The position numbers and the translations under genes are program-made. A stretch of 64,000 bases of DNA from Piezodorus guildinii (lineage: Eukaryota > Arthropoda > Insecta > Hemiptera > Pentatomidae), in NCBI GenBank assembly GCA_023052935.1, contig CM041294.1, forward strand, positions 12,200,414 through 12,264,413, given 5' to 3'. Shown piece after piece: positions 1-10,929 of this stretch. Below the pieces are notes generated by a model. That model saw nothing but the letters and a program-made list of their open reading frames with translations. It did not search any database and had not been told where the DNA came from. Each line of letters starts with the position of its first letter. The stretch's first letter is position 1.

Positions 1-208
1 ATGAGAACCCTTCCCATATGACTATTCATAATGAGAAGGCAACCAGTGTAGAGCGATGTTAACAAGGTGCTCTAGGACTGTGCTATTCGTGTTAAATAGC
101 GATTAAAGCATCAATCATCGACTTAATGTCTATGCCTAATTCTGATTAGTCTGAGTAGATATTACTGCAACCTTGATTTTAAATAGAGATCCATGTGAAC
201 TGAATTTA

Positions 209-430
209 AAAATCTGGTGCAAGCAAATACGACATTCACTTACATCCGTTGTTAAAATCCACTTTAGAACTTAAAATAAATTTATAAATTAAAAAAGGAT
301 AGTTACATGGAGTTTGGATAGAAATATTTGTTTCATTTAATAATCTATTTTATTATAATCGGCAACAATCAGATAATTGTATTCATTTTTTTCTTATTCT
401 CCTTTAGCATTTACAACTTTATGTATATGA
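209..430 (+). repeat. Z repeat, left part, split by mariner copy 1
   Basis: This matches the left end of the ~865-bp Z repeat seen best at 60393-61255: the CTGGTGC... leader, then a degenerate ACTTTCACTTAC-like terminus and the AT-rich stretch after it. The repeat resumes right after the mariner copy at about 1244, so the mariner landed inside an existing Z copy. No coding capacity is seen. Z is a working label; its transposon class is not established. Positions 1-208 before it show nothing I can identify. Confidence 0.6.
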
Positions 431-432
431 TA

Positions 433-1241
433 ATTTTGGGGTGTTTTCACATAAAATGTCCCTTTTTATAGTTTCTGAAATACATAAAGGATTTTGCAGG
501 TCTCTGTTGTTTTCTTCCGAATGTTTACATTTTTAAAGTAAACAGTTACTAATCCTCTACCTTTGTATTATAAACATTAGCTTCCCAATCAATTACCCAC
601 TTTTTAGTATACCTCCAAATACGAACATGGAAACACGCGATATTCGAGGAATATTTTTTCAGCTGGAATACCGACTTGGAAAACTTGCCCCGAGGAAGAC
701 TTCCGTCCGTAATAGACAACGATGTCCTCAAACATACAGTAGAAGGAAACCCCTACCAAACAGTTAAATGACTCTCAGCACAACTAAATGCAAGTTCATC
801 TACCGTTTCCAGACATTTAAAGTGTATTGGGAAAGTAAAAAAACTCGATACATGGGTACCTCATGATCACACTGAGCGGCATGTTTCAAAACATACCGTG
901 CAGAAATTGAAAGAACTGGGCTATGAAGTTCTTCCGCACCCACCATAATCTTCCGACTTGTCTCCAACAGATTACCACCTTTACAGGAATTTAGACAACT
1001 TCCTCAAAGGAAAACTTTTTGAAAAAGATGATCAAGTGAAAAGTGCGTTATTAGATTTTGTTTCACTTCAAAGCTCAGAGTTTTTCAGTTCGGTGATAAA
1101 AAAGTTGGTGTCACGTTGGGAAAAATGTGTAGAAAAAGAATGTAAATACTTCGAATAAAATTATCTTGTTTTCATATCGTATTTTTAATAAAAATCCTTT
1201 ACCTTGAAAACAGACATTTTATGTGACACAACCCAATTTTT
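433..1241 (+). mobile_element. mariner-type DNA transposon, internally deleted copy 1
   Basis: Both ends carry the inverted sequence TCACATAAAATGTC (left near 447-460, right complement near 1213-1226), and TA dinucleotides at 431-432 and 1242-1243 could be the usual mariner target duplication. Read in frames, the interior gives a mariner DNA-binding stretch (GRLPSVIDNDVLK near 690-730, then SSTVSRHLKCIGKVKKLD near 796-850) and the transposase C-terminus at 958-1158 (SPTDYHLYRN...FLKGK...KKLVSRWEKCVEK). The last catalytic Asp of the DD34D triad, in SPTDYH, remains. The first two are lost with the deleted middle, and there are in-frame stops. Known biology: mariners move by cut-and-paste. Inference: this copy cannot make transposase but could be mobilised in trans. 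Confidence 0.85.
958..1158 (+). pseudogene. mariner transposase C-terminal fragment
   Basis: The 66-codon open frame ends in the typical mariner C-terminus. It begins after a stop in what should be the HPPYSPDLSPTDYH block: the tyrosine codon has become a stop (TAA near 946). The upstream catalytic region is missing. It is a relic with no independent function. Confidence 0.85.
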
Positions 1242-1243
1242 TA

Positions 1244-1707
1244 TATAAAATCTTTAGCTTTCCAACGGTATATTATACATCTATATTACTATTCTCATTA
1301 ACAAAATACCAAACATTATATAAAAAAACATTTATCTCCTTTACTTAGTGATCAGTTGCATTTCAATGCTAAGAAAATGATATAGCTATTTTTTTTTCGA
1401 ATATACAAAATTAAAGGTACATTAGAGGAAAAAAAAAAAATATATTGGCACCTAAGTTCAGTCAGACTATTTCAATCAGAATGACACCTACATGATATTA
1501 AAGTCCATTCAATTTCGCATCCATATAGTGATGCATATGCAATTTATGAAGAATGCCTATTATAAAGTGGCACTTCCTGTAAGCCGATTTCAGTAAAATT
1601 GCTGCAATATCTCAACTAAATATCCTTTCAAAATATGAAATTTACGTTTCGTTTTCATGTTTGACTTACCACTAATACACACTGACATATGAACACAGAC
1701 ATACAGA
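1244..1707 (+). repeat. Z repeat, right part after mariner copy 1
   Basis: It picks up the Z sequence at AAATCTTTAGCTTTCC and follows it through the CTACATGATATTAAAG block to a degenerate ACACA region. Other Z copies carry a CA microsatellite at that place. The copy fades out before the usual right terminus. Confidence 0.6.
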
Positions 1708-1883
1708 AGAGTCTTAGTGTAGTCAAATTTTCCAAATTTTACACTAAACGCAAAGTTGTGTTAATAGGTGTTGTAAAGTTTGTGATGCGAGTAAATTGTA
1801 TGAACTATTTTTTAAATATTTATTATTTTATAGTGATCATTATTATTCTTATAATTGTATTTATTGTATTCTTTTGTTTATTA

Positions 1884-1923
1884 TCCCTGATTAAGGCCCA
1901 CAACGTAGGAAGAAACGTCGGAA
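1884..1923 (+). ncRNA. degenerate hammerhead-ribozyme-like motif
   Basis: CTGATTA at 1887-1893, AGGCCC, and GAAACGTCGG at 1912-1921 align with the motif at 3634-3677. The core G8 is replaced by T and stem II is damaged, so activity is not expected. It is listed as a relic of the same repeat family. Confidence 0.35.
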
Positions 1924-2219
1924 CGAATGAAATATGTTTGTCTTATTATCCAACTTCTTCATTATTTAAAAACTTCAAAATTAATTAAATTAATATATAA
2001 AAACAAGATTTTTTTACATAACCGCCAAAGAATTTATGTCTCAACAAAAAAAAAAACAGTTGGAATGTATATTAAAAGAGAAACCTCACTAGGAAAAAAT
2101 CCCAGTCCTCAAAAGGAAACAGAAATTCTGTTTTAGCAACAATTAATTATATTTATTATATCCCTGATAACATCATTAGTCAGCGTGTGTTAATTAATCT
2201 TGCATTCACACTGTTGGTT

Positions 2220-2530
2220 CCTTATTATCTACCTCTCAACAAAAGGTCTGTGTTTCCTCTCACAGAGGTAGAAGTGGCTGCCAACCATCGCATGGATGAG
2301 GACTGAATGGAAGGAGGAGAGGATCGATGGGGCTATCAGAAAAATTGGACTCGATATATCTCTGGAGAATGGGCAACATCCTGGAGCAAGCTGTATCGTT
2401 AGGCCGCGAGCCAACCCAACCAATGAAATAGCAAGTGTTAAAAACACATCAGCACCCAGGACCACGTGGTGGGTTTCTTTCCACTGCCTCGGGGAAAGGA
2501 TAATGCGCCTGGATTGAGCAAATGAGGATA
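2220..2530. other. unassigned segment of higher complexity
   Basis: This ~310-bp block has more G+C than its surroundings. Open frames exist on both strands (2296-2517 plus, 2229-2567 minus), but neither shows a family motif I recognise. It could be a decayed transposon tail. No function is assigned. Around it, 1708-2219 and 2531-3610 are very AT-rich and show no gene. Confidence 0.25.
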
Positions 2531-3633
2531 TGATACTAATTTTATTTTGGAAATTATATACATACACATATATGTATTAACGTTTTATACGGTTGTACAT
2601 GCAATTAACTTGACTATAGAAGAGATTAAGAAATCCGAACCAGGTACACTGTCAATTTATAATAAAGGTACATAATGACGGAGTTTTTTCCTATTCGTTA
2701 TTACCTTATCGTCATTAATCATCGTCATTCGTTATTACTTAATATATTTTAATCTTTACCTCGTCACTATTACTTACATCTTCCCCTTTATAGTCATACT
2801 TATATATTTTTCGCTTCATATTTTTCTCTTTTTTTCACTAATTTTACCTTTTTTTAATCTCAGTCCGCTATTTTATATTATTAATATGTATTTAATAATA
2901 TAAATCATTAGTCAATCCTTTAGTTTTTTCTTCAACAAACAATCGAATCAGTAAACATAACATAGGTTCTTGGAAAAGCTCTAACGAACATCTAGTTCCC
3001 ATATTTTCCGTCCCACGCAATGAACGTTTTTTAAACCGAAAAAGATTACTTCTTTAGACACCGTCTCAGAGTCAAGTATGTATCTTTTTTCTTATTGATT
3101 AGGATCTTTTTTTCATCGCCTATTTCTTTCTCCCTCTTTCCATACTCATATCTTTCTCCGTTACATATCCAGACATATAATCGTTAGTTTATTATTACAT
3201 TATTTTAAAATTTAAAATTATTTTTTATTCATACTGTTCCTCTTTTTTAATGACTATGTTCTTTTTATATATTGCCTATACTCTTAACTATGTTTTTAAT
3301 ATATTACCGTCATATATCACTTCAAAATTGTTCATATTTAAAATTTTAATTGTTCACATTTTTTTCCTTTGTCATTTTTTTCATTTGCTTAGTCTCTCTT
3401 TATATATTCTTATTACAATATTATCATCTCAATTCTGTTTACTTCCATACTTTATAACTATCATCTTAATTTTGTTTATTTCCATACTTTATAACTGGCA
3501 TTTTATTATCATTTTACATTTAATTTTATTTATGTTCCCATATTAATAAGTAATATATTACTGTCATATTATTATTATACACCTAACGCATTATTAAGTC
3601 TATAATTACATTGGTTGTTATCTTGTTTCTTTT

Positions 3634-3677
3634 AGCCCTGATGAAGGCCCACATAATTAAAGGCCGAAACGTCGGCA
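3634..3677 (+). ncRNA. hammerhead-ribozyme-like motif, intact core
   Basis: Seen: GCC (3635-3637), CTGATGA (3638-3644), one unpaired A, GGCC (3646-3649) pairing with GGCC (3662-3665), GAAA (3666-3669), CGTC (3670-3673), then GGC (3674-3676). GCC and GGC can form stem I, GGCC/GGCC stem II, and ACGT a very short self-complementary stem III before a GTC cleavage site. That is the order of a type I hammerhead. Known: Penelope-like retroelements and related small repeats carry minimal type I hammerheads. A natural hammerhead with one extra base after A9 is also known. Inference: RNA of this repeat may self-cleave after 3673. The upstream GGTTGTTATC context recurs at 32438-32450. Confidence 0.5.
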
Positions 3678-4572
3678 CATAATTAAAATAGCACTTGTTT
3701 TAAATGTGTGTTTCTAATTTATCACCGCACCCCCAACCATCTTTCTCATACAATAAAGGTATTTCAGCAATCATGACCCAGAGCCCACATACCCTCAGTA
3801 GTTTTACCCTTAGTGCTTCGAAGCAGTCCACAATTATGAACTCAGCAGTCTCCGAGACTCCACAGCTAATTATCTTTAACCCTATTGTATAGAGACAACT
3901 CTGGGTTAGACCCAGCCTCTGTAAAGTGGGTACCCAAAACAATGTGGGGGGACCTGGTGGCTATCAATTAAGGCCCACCATTTCAAATGAATATATGTGT
4001 GCGTTTACTCTTTCGACTACTCTTATTTAAATCGAATAAATTGCTATTTAGTGCTAGATCCTATTTTCAATCAGTCAAATTTACAATAATACGTCTGTAG
4101 AAGGAGGCATAATAATAATTATTAAATACGTTTTAGGTTTTAAACATAATCATTAAATATCATAACAACTCATTTGCAATCTAAATGTGATTTACACAAC
4201 ACTGTTGTTTTGGTTAAATAAATTAGTTCTTAGTTTTATAATCCAAAATCGAAACTCTTTCAAACAGATTTATATAATTTTCAACAAACATGATAACCTA
4301 CTCACACAACATGGATATCAAGTCCATTATTCCTGCAGAATCCTTCCAAGTGCAGTCATATGTCCGGAAAGTTATTAGTGTGCATCGGAGAAGTGCCCTG
4401 CGTGTCACTCGAGCTTTTCGCACTGTGTCTACGACGCTGTATGCGTCATCGCAGACATGCCTCCGATTGATCTTTTGGCAGATGAACGCAGAAGGATCTA
4501 CCGAATCTTTGTTTAGTCTAGACTAGGTCAGACTAAGATGATTTCGATTTTTATTGTTTATTAATTTAATAT
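3678..4572. other. no identified gene
   Basis: The stretch at 3700-3960 has frames on both strands but no recognised motif. The remainder is AT-rich and unassigned. Confidence 0.4.
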
Positions 4573-4758
4573 AGATGTGTTTGACGGAAACATTCCATAA
4601 AGTTAGAATCGGTCATAATTACTCCGAGAGATTTGAGGTGCGATCGGGTTTGAAACATGGTGACTCCCTTTCATCTGTGTTATTTAATATAGCTTTAGAA
4701 TATGTCATAGAAAAGGTGATTTGTTCCGAGAAAGGCTTAAATATAGGTGATAGAATTA
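4573..4758 (+). pseudogene. duplicated LINE A reverse transcriptase fragment
   Basis: These 186 bp are nearly identical to 5116-5301; I see one difference (TTTGACGG against TTTGTCGG). They encode the RT piece ETFHKVRIGHNYSERFEV through VLFNIALEYVIEKV. The sequence then leaves the LINE abruptly. The flank at 4759-4990 is not LINE A and includes a Z-like snippet near 4898-4960. Confidence 0.75.
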
Positions 4759-4989
4759 GAATCTCATAGGATATGAGTAGGTAGGGAATTCCAGAGAGTA
4801 GTAGTGCGGACAAGAAATGAATGATCAAAAGTTTTTGTTTTATGAGTAGGAATGTAAAGGTTAGAATGGCGAGACCTTGTTTGGAGGGAATAGACTGAGC
4901 TTTCCAACAATATATTATACATCTATATTACTGGATTTGTGTTCGAAAAGACTTTTCTTTGATTATATAATTAATATTTCATTATATGT

Positions 4990-6092
4990 TCCAGTGTAGT
5001 CCATCAACTTTATATCGATTTTAAAAAGGCTTATGATTCAATAGACCGTCAGAAGCTATATAACATCATGATTGAACAGGGAATACCTAAACCGGAAAGT
5101 TAGTAAACCTAGTAGAGATGTGTTTGTCGGAAACATTCCATAAAGTTAGAATCGGTCATAATTACTCCGAGAGATTTGAGGTGCGATCGGGTTTGAAACA
5201 TGGTGACTCCCTTTCATCTGTGTTATTTAATATAGCTTTAGAATATGTCATAGAAAAGGTGATTTGTTCCGAGAAAGGCTTAAATATAGGTGATAGAATT
5301 CCGGTTTTGGAGTATGCCGATGATCTGGTACTGCTAGGTGAAGACACGGAAACCATACAACTAAATGCAAGTGTGTTAATAAAAACCGGTAAAGAAATAG
5401 GACTCGAATTAAGTAGCGATATGACGAAATATATGATTAGTAGCAGAAACGGTGTCGATCTTAGAGATATTGATGTATCAGGACATACTTTTGAACACGT
5501 TGAGAAATTCAGGTATTTAGGTTGAATTATAACAAGAAAAAATAAAAACCAAGAAAAAGTTGAAAGAAATAAAGTCCCGGTCAAAGGTGGGTAATGCGTG
5601 TTATTATTCAGCTGCTAAGTTACTTAGTTCGCGGTTTCTATCTAAAAACTTAAAGGTTAGAATTTATAAAACTATTATTCTTCTAACGGTTCTTTACGGA
5701 TGTGAAAAGTGGCCGCTTACTTTGAAGGATGAACAACGGCTTAAGGTTTTCGAAAGTAAGGTACTGCGTAAAATATTTGGTCCGAAGAGAGAGGTAGCAC
5801 AACGCTGAATTGCGGAACTTGTATCCTGTGAATATAATTGAGCTGATTGCATCGCGGAGACTCAAATGGGCGCGTAAAGTTGTTGGGCTCGATGACGAGC
5901 GGATTCCTAGAATGTTGGTATTCGCTCATCCGACTGGTAGGCGTCCGAAAGGTAGGCCGAAGCGTAGATGGAAGGATTACGTTAAGGCTGATCTCAGGGG
6001 CTTGGGTTTGAACGGTAAACATTGGACTAGTCTGTTTAGGCGGAATTTGGTGGTATCGGCATCGAACCTTCGGGTTCGCTAAGCCTATTATT
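4990..6092 (+). mobile_element. LINE family A copy 1, 5'-truncated (RT to 3' end)
   Basis: This is an APE-type non-LTR retrotransposon fragment. In order it has an RT motif A-like IDFKKAYDSIDR near 5011-5046, SGLKHGDSLSSVLFNIALE, the catalytic YADD in EYADDLVLLGED (near 5310-5350), a post-RT region with TVLYGCEKWPLTLKDE (5680-5730), and the C-terminal RRLKWARKVVG and GRRPKGRPKRRWKD (5830-5990). Frames break at 5525 and near 5808, so it is a pseudogene. The 3' end is a UUCG hairpin followed by TAAGCCTATTATTATTA. Four copies in the window share this 3' end, the others being at 23 kb, 37 kb and 61 kb. The clade is unassigned; it resembles LINEs common in insect genomes. Confidence 0.85.
6063..6078 (+). 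other. 3'-terminal UUCG tetraloop hairpin of LINE A
   Basis: CGAACC-TTCG-GGTTCG forms a perfect 6-bp stem closed by C-G around UUCG. It lies 6 bases before the (ATT)n tail. The same 16 bases occur at 23232-23247, and with one change on the minus strand at 37444-37459. It is a plausible RT recognition structure for target-primed reverse transcription. Confidence 0.7.
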
Positions 6093-6094
6093 AT

Positions 6095-6856
6095 TAATTT
6101 TATAACTTTTCAAATTAATACTCATTATTTGTCAGGATTTGTATTGTTTCTGAGTTATTATAAAATCAATTGTTTTCAAGTTTTTAAAAGTTCATAGACA
6201 TTCCCATATTCGAGATACAGCGCTGACCATAAAGTGGAGCGCATTGTAACTTTCTTTTATAAATATAGAAAACTTTAGGATTCACTGTAAAAGATTTTTT
6301 TCCGATAAAACATTCGAAATCCATTCCCAAACTTTTCTTCCAATATTATACTACCAATCTATTTGACCGGAGCTGAGGGGTACTTGAAGGAAAATTAAAA
6401 CCACAAGCTCTCTTTCTAAGGGTTGAGAAGAATAAAATAAAGGGAAAAAGGGAGTAAAATGTAAACTATGCGGATGATGGAGGAGATGAGATTTGGGGAG
6501 GGAGTGAGTTTTGCCGCGGCCAAGTTTGTTTGATTGAGGATTCCTCAAAGTGGGCATTAGCTCTCGCTCAACCATCCAGGAATAAGTTTGAATTAGTTCA
6601 TCTTAATCAAATCCCTTCCCTCCAAAAGCATTAACAAGATCAGATATACTTTTTGCTCGTCCCCTTCCCCTTCCTTATATAGTAAACTTTGCCAAATCAA
6701 CTTTGTTCCGGATCTTTTTTTTTTTTTTTTTTTTTTTACTAACTCAATAATTCTGGCTTTTAGGCCTGAAACAAACTGAGAAAAGAGAAAAATCCTAATT
6801 TTATTCAAAGAAAAAAAAAATGAGAAAGAGTTTTAAATGATCGTTTTAGTCATTTT
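6095..6856. other. unassigned; purine/pyrimidine-rich block
   Basis: 6350-6680 is of mixed composition with G-rich runs and a CCGCGGCC site near 6515. A 21-base T run sits at about 6714-6736. There is no repeat match or recognised coding motif. Confidence 0.3.
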
Positions 6857-6858
6857 TA

Positions 6859-7594
6859 TGGGGTTTTTCACATAAAATGTCCGTTTTTATAGTTTCCGAA
6901 ATACATAAAGGATTTCGCAGATCTCTTTTGTTTTCTTCCGAATGTTTACATATTTAAAGTAAACAGTTACTAATCCTCTACCTTTGTATTATAGACATTA
7001 CCTTTCCAATCAATTACCCACTTTTTAGTATATCTCCAAATATGAACATGGAAACACACGATTTTCGAATAACATTTTTGTACGAGTTTAAAAAATCGGA
7101 CATTCAGCTGAGGCCTCTAGAAATATTTGCAACGCGTTTGGGGAGGGGAGTGTTAATGATTGGACCATTCGCCGTTGATTTGCTAAGTTTTCAGCTGGGG
7201 ATACCGACTTGGGAAACTTGCTCCGAGGAAGACCTCCGTCCGTAATAGACAACCTCATCTACCGTTTCCAGACATTTAAAGTGTATTGGGAAAGTAAAAA
7301 AGGTCGATACATGGGTACCTCATGATCTCACTGATGCCGCTCAGGACTTTAGACAACTTCGTCAAATGAATACTTTTTGAATATGATGATCAAGTAAAAA
7401 GTGCGTTATTATATTTTGTTTTTCTTCAAAGCTCAGAGTTTTTCAGTTCGAGGATAAAAAGTTTGGTGTCACGTTTGGAAAAATGTGTGTAAAAAGAAGG
7501 TAAATACTTCGAATAAAATTATCTTGTTTTCATATCGTATTTTTAATAAAAATCCTTTACCTTGACAACGGTCATTTCATGTGACACAACACAA
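6859..7594 (+). mobile_element. mariner-type DNA transposon, degenerate copy 2
   Basis: This is the same family as copy 1: left end TTCACATAAAATGTCCG, right end complement near 7572-7590, with TA at 6857-6858 and 7595-7596. It keeps the transposase N-terminus that copy 1 lost: MNMETHDFRITFLYEFKK at 7042, then after a frameshift GEGSVNDWTIRR and AGDTDLGNLLRGRPPSVIDN. The region between the DNA-binding and C-terminal parts is deleted at a different place (near 7337). The C-terminal part carries further frameshifts. It is non-autonomous and lies in the same orientation as copy 1. Confidence 0.8.
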
Positions 7595-7997
7595 TAGTAA
7601 AATAATAACAGTTCGCCTTACAACCTATAATCCATCGATTTCTCACGTAACGTATACATAATGGACTTACGTATACCTGATTTCTCGTATTTCTTCAATA
7701 TAAAATGTCAAATAAAGAAAAAAAACTAGTTGTAACTAGGATAATACGTACACCGAATTGCTGCCACTCATGGGTAGAAATATTGTACTTAACACGTTGA
7801 GTTTCTTTAAATACGTATCTAGAACCTATATAATCCTGTTTTAGCATTCCAATGAAATAAACATTTTTGTGATCCTGACTCTCAGCTGTTATTTATTGTT
7901 AATTTATATATATTTTTTTAAGGTGAGAACTCTATGCACAGACTGAATCTACTTTAAAAAACAAATTAAGGATCTAATAACATAGGTTTAAAATAGT

Positions 7998-8942
7998 AAA
8001 TTTTTTTTTTTTTTATTGAGATATATTACAATTTGTTACAAAATGAACAATAATAATATTGATAAGAGACCACATTCATACTATATATATACAGAAAATA
8101 ATAATAATAGTCAAATTACATAAAACAGAAAATAAATAAATTCATGTATATACAATAATATAATAATAATAAATAAAAAAACAAAACAAATCGAATTAAC
8201 AACCTATTATTGAGATAAATAAAAAGTTGGCAAATAAATAAACATCTTACACACAATCATAACTATATACAATTGCTAAGGGGACCCCAGCACGCACTTT
8301 TCCCTCCACTTGTGGAGGAAAATGCGGAATCCAAGAGATCCCAGCGCCTCTATCTCAGCCGCATCACTGGTCTGAGCCAATGGAGGCTGAGTTAGGGCGC
8401 TGTAGCCACAAACATACCGTACATGAGTGGAGGATCTGACCAGTGTCAGAACTCCAGTTTAAATGTTTACAATACGTCTCGTGGCCACTGCCGTTTCAAT
8501 CTTCGAGGAGGATTGTAGGGATGGGTGGTGCTGGATAGGGATTGCGCTAGAGGGTTAGGATGATGAGTAAGGTTCTAATGAAATTTTGTAAATTTGGATG
8601 GTACCAGGTCTAAAACAAACGGAATATTAAGGTCATGGTGTAGGGTACAGTTGGTAACGTAATAAGTAGCATTAACTATTGTTCGGAGGACTTTGGATTG
8701 GAAGCGTTTGATGTTCGAATGTTTAGCTGTCCCCCACAGTTCAAGACCTTAGGTCCATATAGGTTTCAGTACTGTCTTGTATATTAGTAATTTGTTGTCA
8801 ACTGTAAGATGAGATTTTCTGTTTAGTAGTCTGTATAACTGGCCGAATCTGCGGTTGAGTTCTTTTCTTTTTAGGCTTGTATGTGGGTTCCACGTCAGTC
8901 TTTTGTCTAGTAAAAAACCGAGATACCGGACTGTGTCTGAGG
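7998..8942 (-). mobile_element. Jockey-like LINE family B2, 5'-truncated
   Basis: On the minus strand the sequence reads VRYLGFLLDKRLTWNPHTSL, then KLLIYKTVLKPIWT, LELWGTAKHSN, VNATYYVTNCTLHHDLN and NPPRRLKRQWPRDV. This is the post-RT C-terminus typical of Jockey-clade ORF2. A stop interrupts the WTYGLELWG block. The 3' UTR runs to a poly(A) tail seen as 15 T at about 8001-8018, next to a CAATAAA-type signal. AAAATAGT occurs at both edges (7990-7997 and 8943-8950), consistent with an 8-bp target duplication. The copy lacks endonuclease and RT catalytic motifs. Confidence 0.8.
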
Positions 8943-9281
8943 AAAATAGTCAATAAACAAATAAAAACTAATTCCATGCTGAAATTAAATGATTCCAGAT
9001 AACATAAATACTTTATTACTAAACCATAAAAAAATACTTTTATGGAATCTTAGAAAGATATACAAGACATACTATTGTTTTTACTGATGAGTCGAAAAGC
9101 GCAGACATTTTCCACAAATTGGCACACACATACATTTTCGCGCGACTTGGTCTTTTGGCCTAAGAGGACCATAAAACGGGAATTCCCGGCAAAAATAAAA
9201 AGAATCGCAATTATTCAGGATCGAAAAATTTTCGTATTGGAGTAAACACGTGTGAGAGGTAGATCCAGTAGAAGAAAAAAA

Positions 9282-10165
9282 ATCTGGTGCGTGTAACACA
9301 CGACTTTCACTTACCTCGATTTTTAAAATCGATGAAAGAATTTTCAAATACAGTTTGAGATAAAAATACGTGAAACTATTAAGGAATTAATCAAATTGAA
9401 TTTATATAGAAACATGTGCTTTATTAAAAAATCTATTATATTATTATCTAAAATAATCAGTTAGTTTTATCTTCTTCTCATCACTCTCCATAAACTTGTA
9501 TGAGATGATATTTTTTCTAAAATCTTTAGCTTTCCATCGGTATATCATACATTTATATTACTGCTCTTATGTTCAAAAACGAAAAATTACATTAAAAAAA
9601 TATTTTTTCTGTTTTCTCCTTTATTTGGGTATCGAATTTATTTAATTTATATATTTACCTGTTTTTCATCAGCGTTAACAAGATAATCTAGTTATTATTA
9701 TTGAATCTACAAAATTAAAGGTTCTTTAGGGGAAGAAATTTAAAATATCGGCATTTAAGCCCTGTCAGACCATTTTTATCCAAATAAAACCTACATGATA
9801 TTAAAGCCCATTAAATTTTACATCGATATAGCCAGTTTAATTAAAATCGTCGTAACCGTTATCGAGAAAATCGGAAAAAGGTGCAAAATGCATGGTATAA
9901 AGTGCCTCTTTTGGTAAGCTCATTTTGATGAAAAAAGTTTTGTCAAGTCTGGGCGTATAGTTGTCTTAAATATGAAATTTAAGTTTCATAGGACTTACCG
10001 TTTCCGCCCGGGAGTTACCACACTCACACACACACAGACCTTTTTGCGGGACTTGGTTATTTGGACTCAGGGGACCCTAAAATGTGCATTTCCGTTGAAA
10101 ACTGGAATTCAAAAATTTTCACGATTGCAATACTTTCCCTTACTATATATAGTATGTGAAAATAA
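9282..10165 (+). repeat. Z repeat, nearly full-length
   Basis: It starts ATCTGGTGCG...ACACACGACTTTCACTTACC and ends TTACTATATATAGTATGTGAAA. The two ends carry ACTTTCACTTAC and, inverted, GTAAGTGAAAGT-like sequence. A short CA/CT tract sits at 10015-10038, within GGGAGTTACCACAC. A TTGAGAAAATCG block is shared by all copies. It has no meaningful ORF. Non-autonomous DNA element is my best guess. Confidence 0.65.
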
Positions 10166-10204
10166 AAAGATAACATTTTCTTTTGATGAAATATATTTTT
10201 AATA

Positions 10205-10599
10205 TTATTTTACGTAAAGCAACATGTAACGTTTAAAACTATCCAAATACTACAAGATGTAGGAGAAGTGGGTCAAGAATAAGAGACGATTATAAAGAAA
10301 GGAACTGCTAATTTAAAAGGTGGCGGTTGGTGGCGGGAGATGGGCCGCCGACACGAACAGTCACCGCCAAGTACCCGCCACTTCCCGGGGTACCCTTCTC
10401 GCTATCGATGTATGTCTCCTTTACATGCGAGTATCGACTGCTTCTTCAGGCTCTAGGAGGTGTGAGCTCCAACGTTTCAGGACAAGGATTAGAAGATTAG
10501 CAATTTCCACCCAGCCGAGGGAATTCCCAAGAGGATTCTAGTCATATAAAGCAAGATAATTATACGAATAGCAAAATGAAAATAAATTGCAAATATATA
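10205..10599. other. unassigned, with GC-rich block 10310-10545
   Basis: The block contains GGCGGTTGGTGGCGGGAGA, CCGCCGACACG and CACTTCCCGGGGTACCC, which is strikingly GC-rich for this window. A 73-codon frame (10320-10541) has no recognised motif. I see no other copy in the window. Confidence 0.3.
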
Positions 10600-10705
10600 G
10601 TACTTTAGGAAAAGTACTGCGATCGTGAAATTTTTTAATTCCAGTTTTCAACGGAAATACACATTTTATAGTCCCCTAAGTTCAAAAAACCATCAAAGTG
10701 TGTGT
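10600..10705 (-). repeat. Z repeat right-end fragment
   Basis: Reverse complement of the Z right end: GCGATCGTGAAA, TTCCAGTTTTCAACGGAAAT and the AGTCCCCTAAG block. It is cut at the CA-tract position and abuts an S1 fragment. Confidence 0.6.
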
Positions 10706-10711
10706 GTATGT

Positions 10712-10886
10712 TTGTTTGTTTATTTAACATCACATTATGCTATTATGGCTTAGCGTACGATGCTACAGTGAGAGTCCTAAATTTTGCCTATCCAGGATTA
10801 ATTAGGATAGGGATCTTTGACGAGTACCTGACATCGCACAGGCTCGGGACTACCTCTTTACGTCCCTTCAGAAAGAAAACATAATT
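10712..10886 (-). mobile_element. SINE S1, 3' part
   Basis: Minus-strand S1 tail (TTTATTTAACATCAC at the left edge) through the GATGCTACAGTGAGAGTCC and CGAGTACCTGACATCGC blocks. The tRNA-like head with boxes A and B is missing. Confidence 0.75.
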
Positions 10887-10929
10887 AAGCAATGTGCGAC
10901 CAAGAAAATCAATATAAATCTTAAATATG

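Noticed and set aside
2229..2567. 112-codon minus-strand frame as a gene
   Set aside because: No motif, a competing frame on the other strand, and no support beyond being open.
3250..3546. 98-codon hydrophobic frame as a membrane protein
   Set aside because: It is a translation of T-rich DNA with low complexity and no homologous motif.
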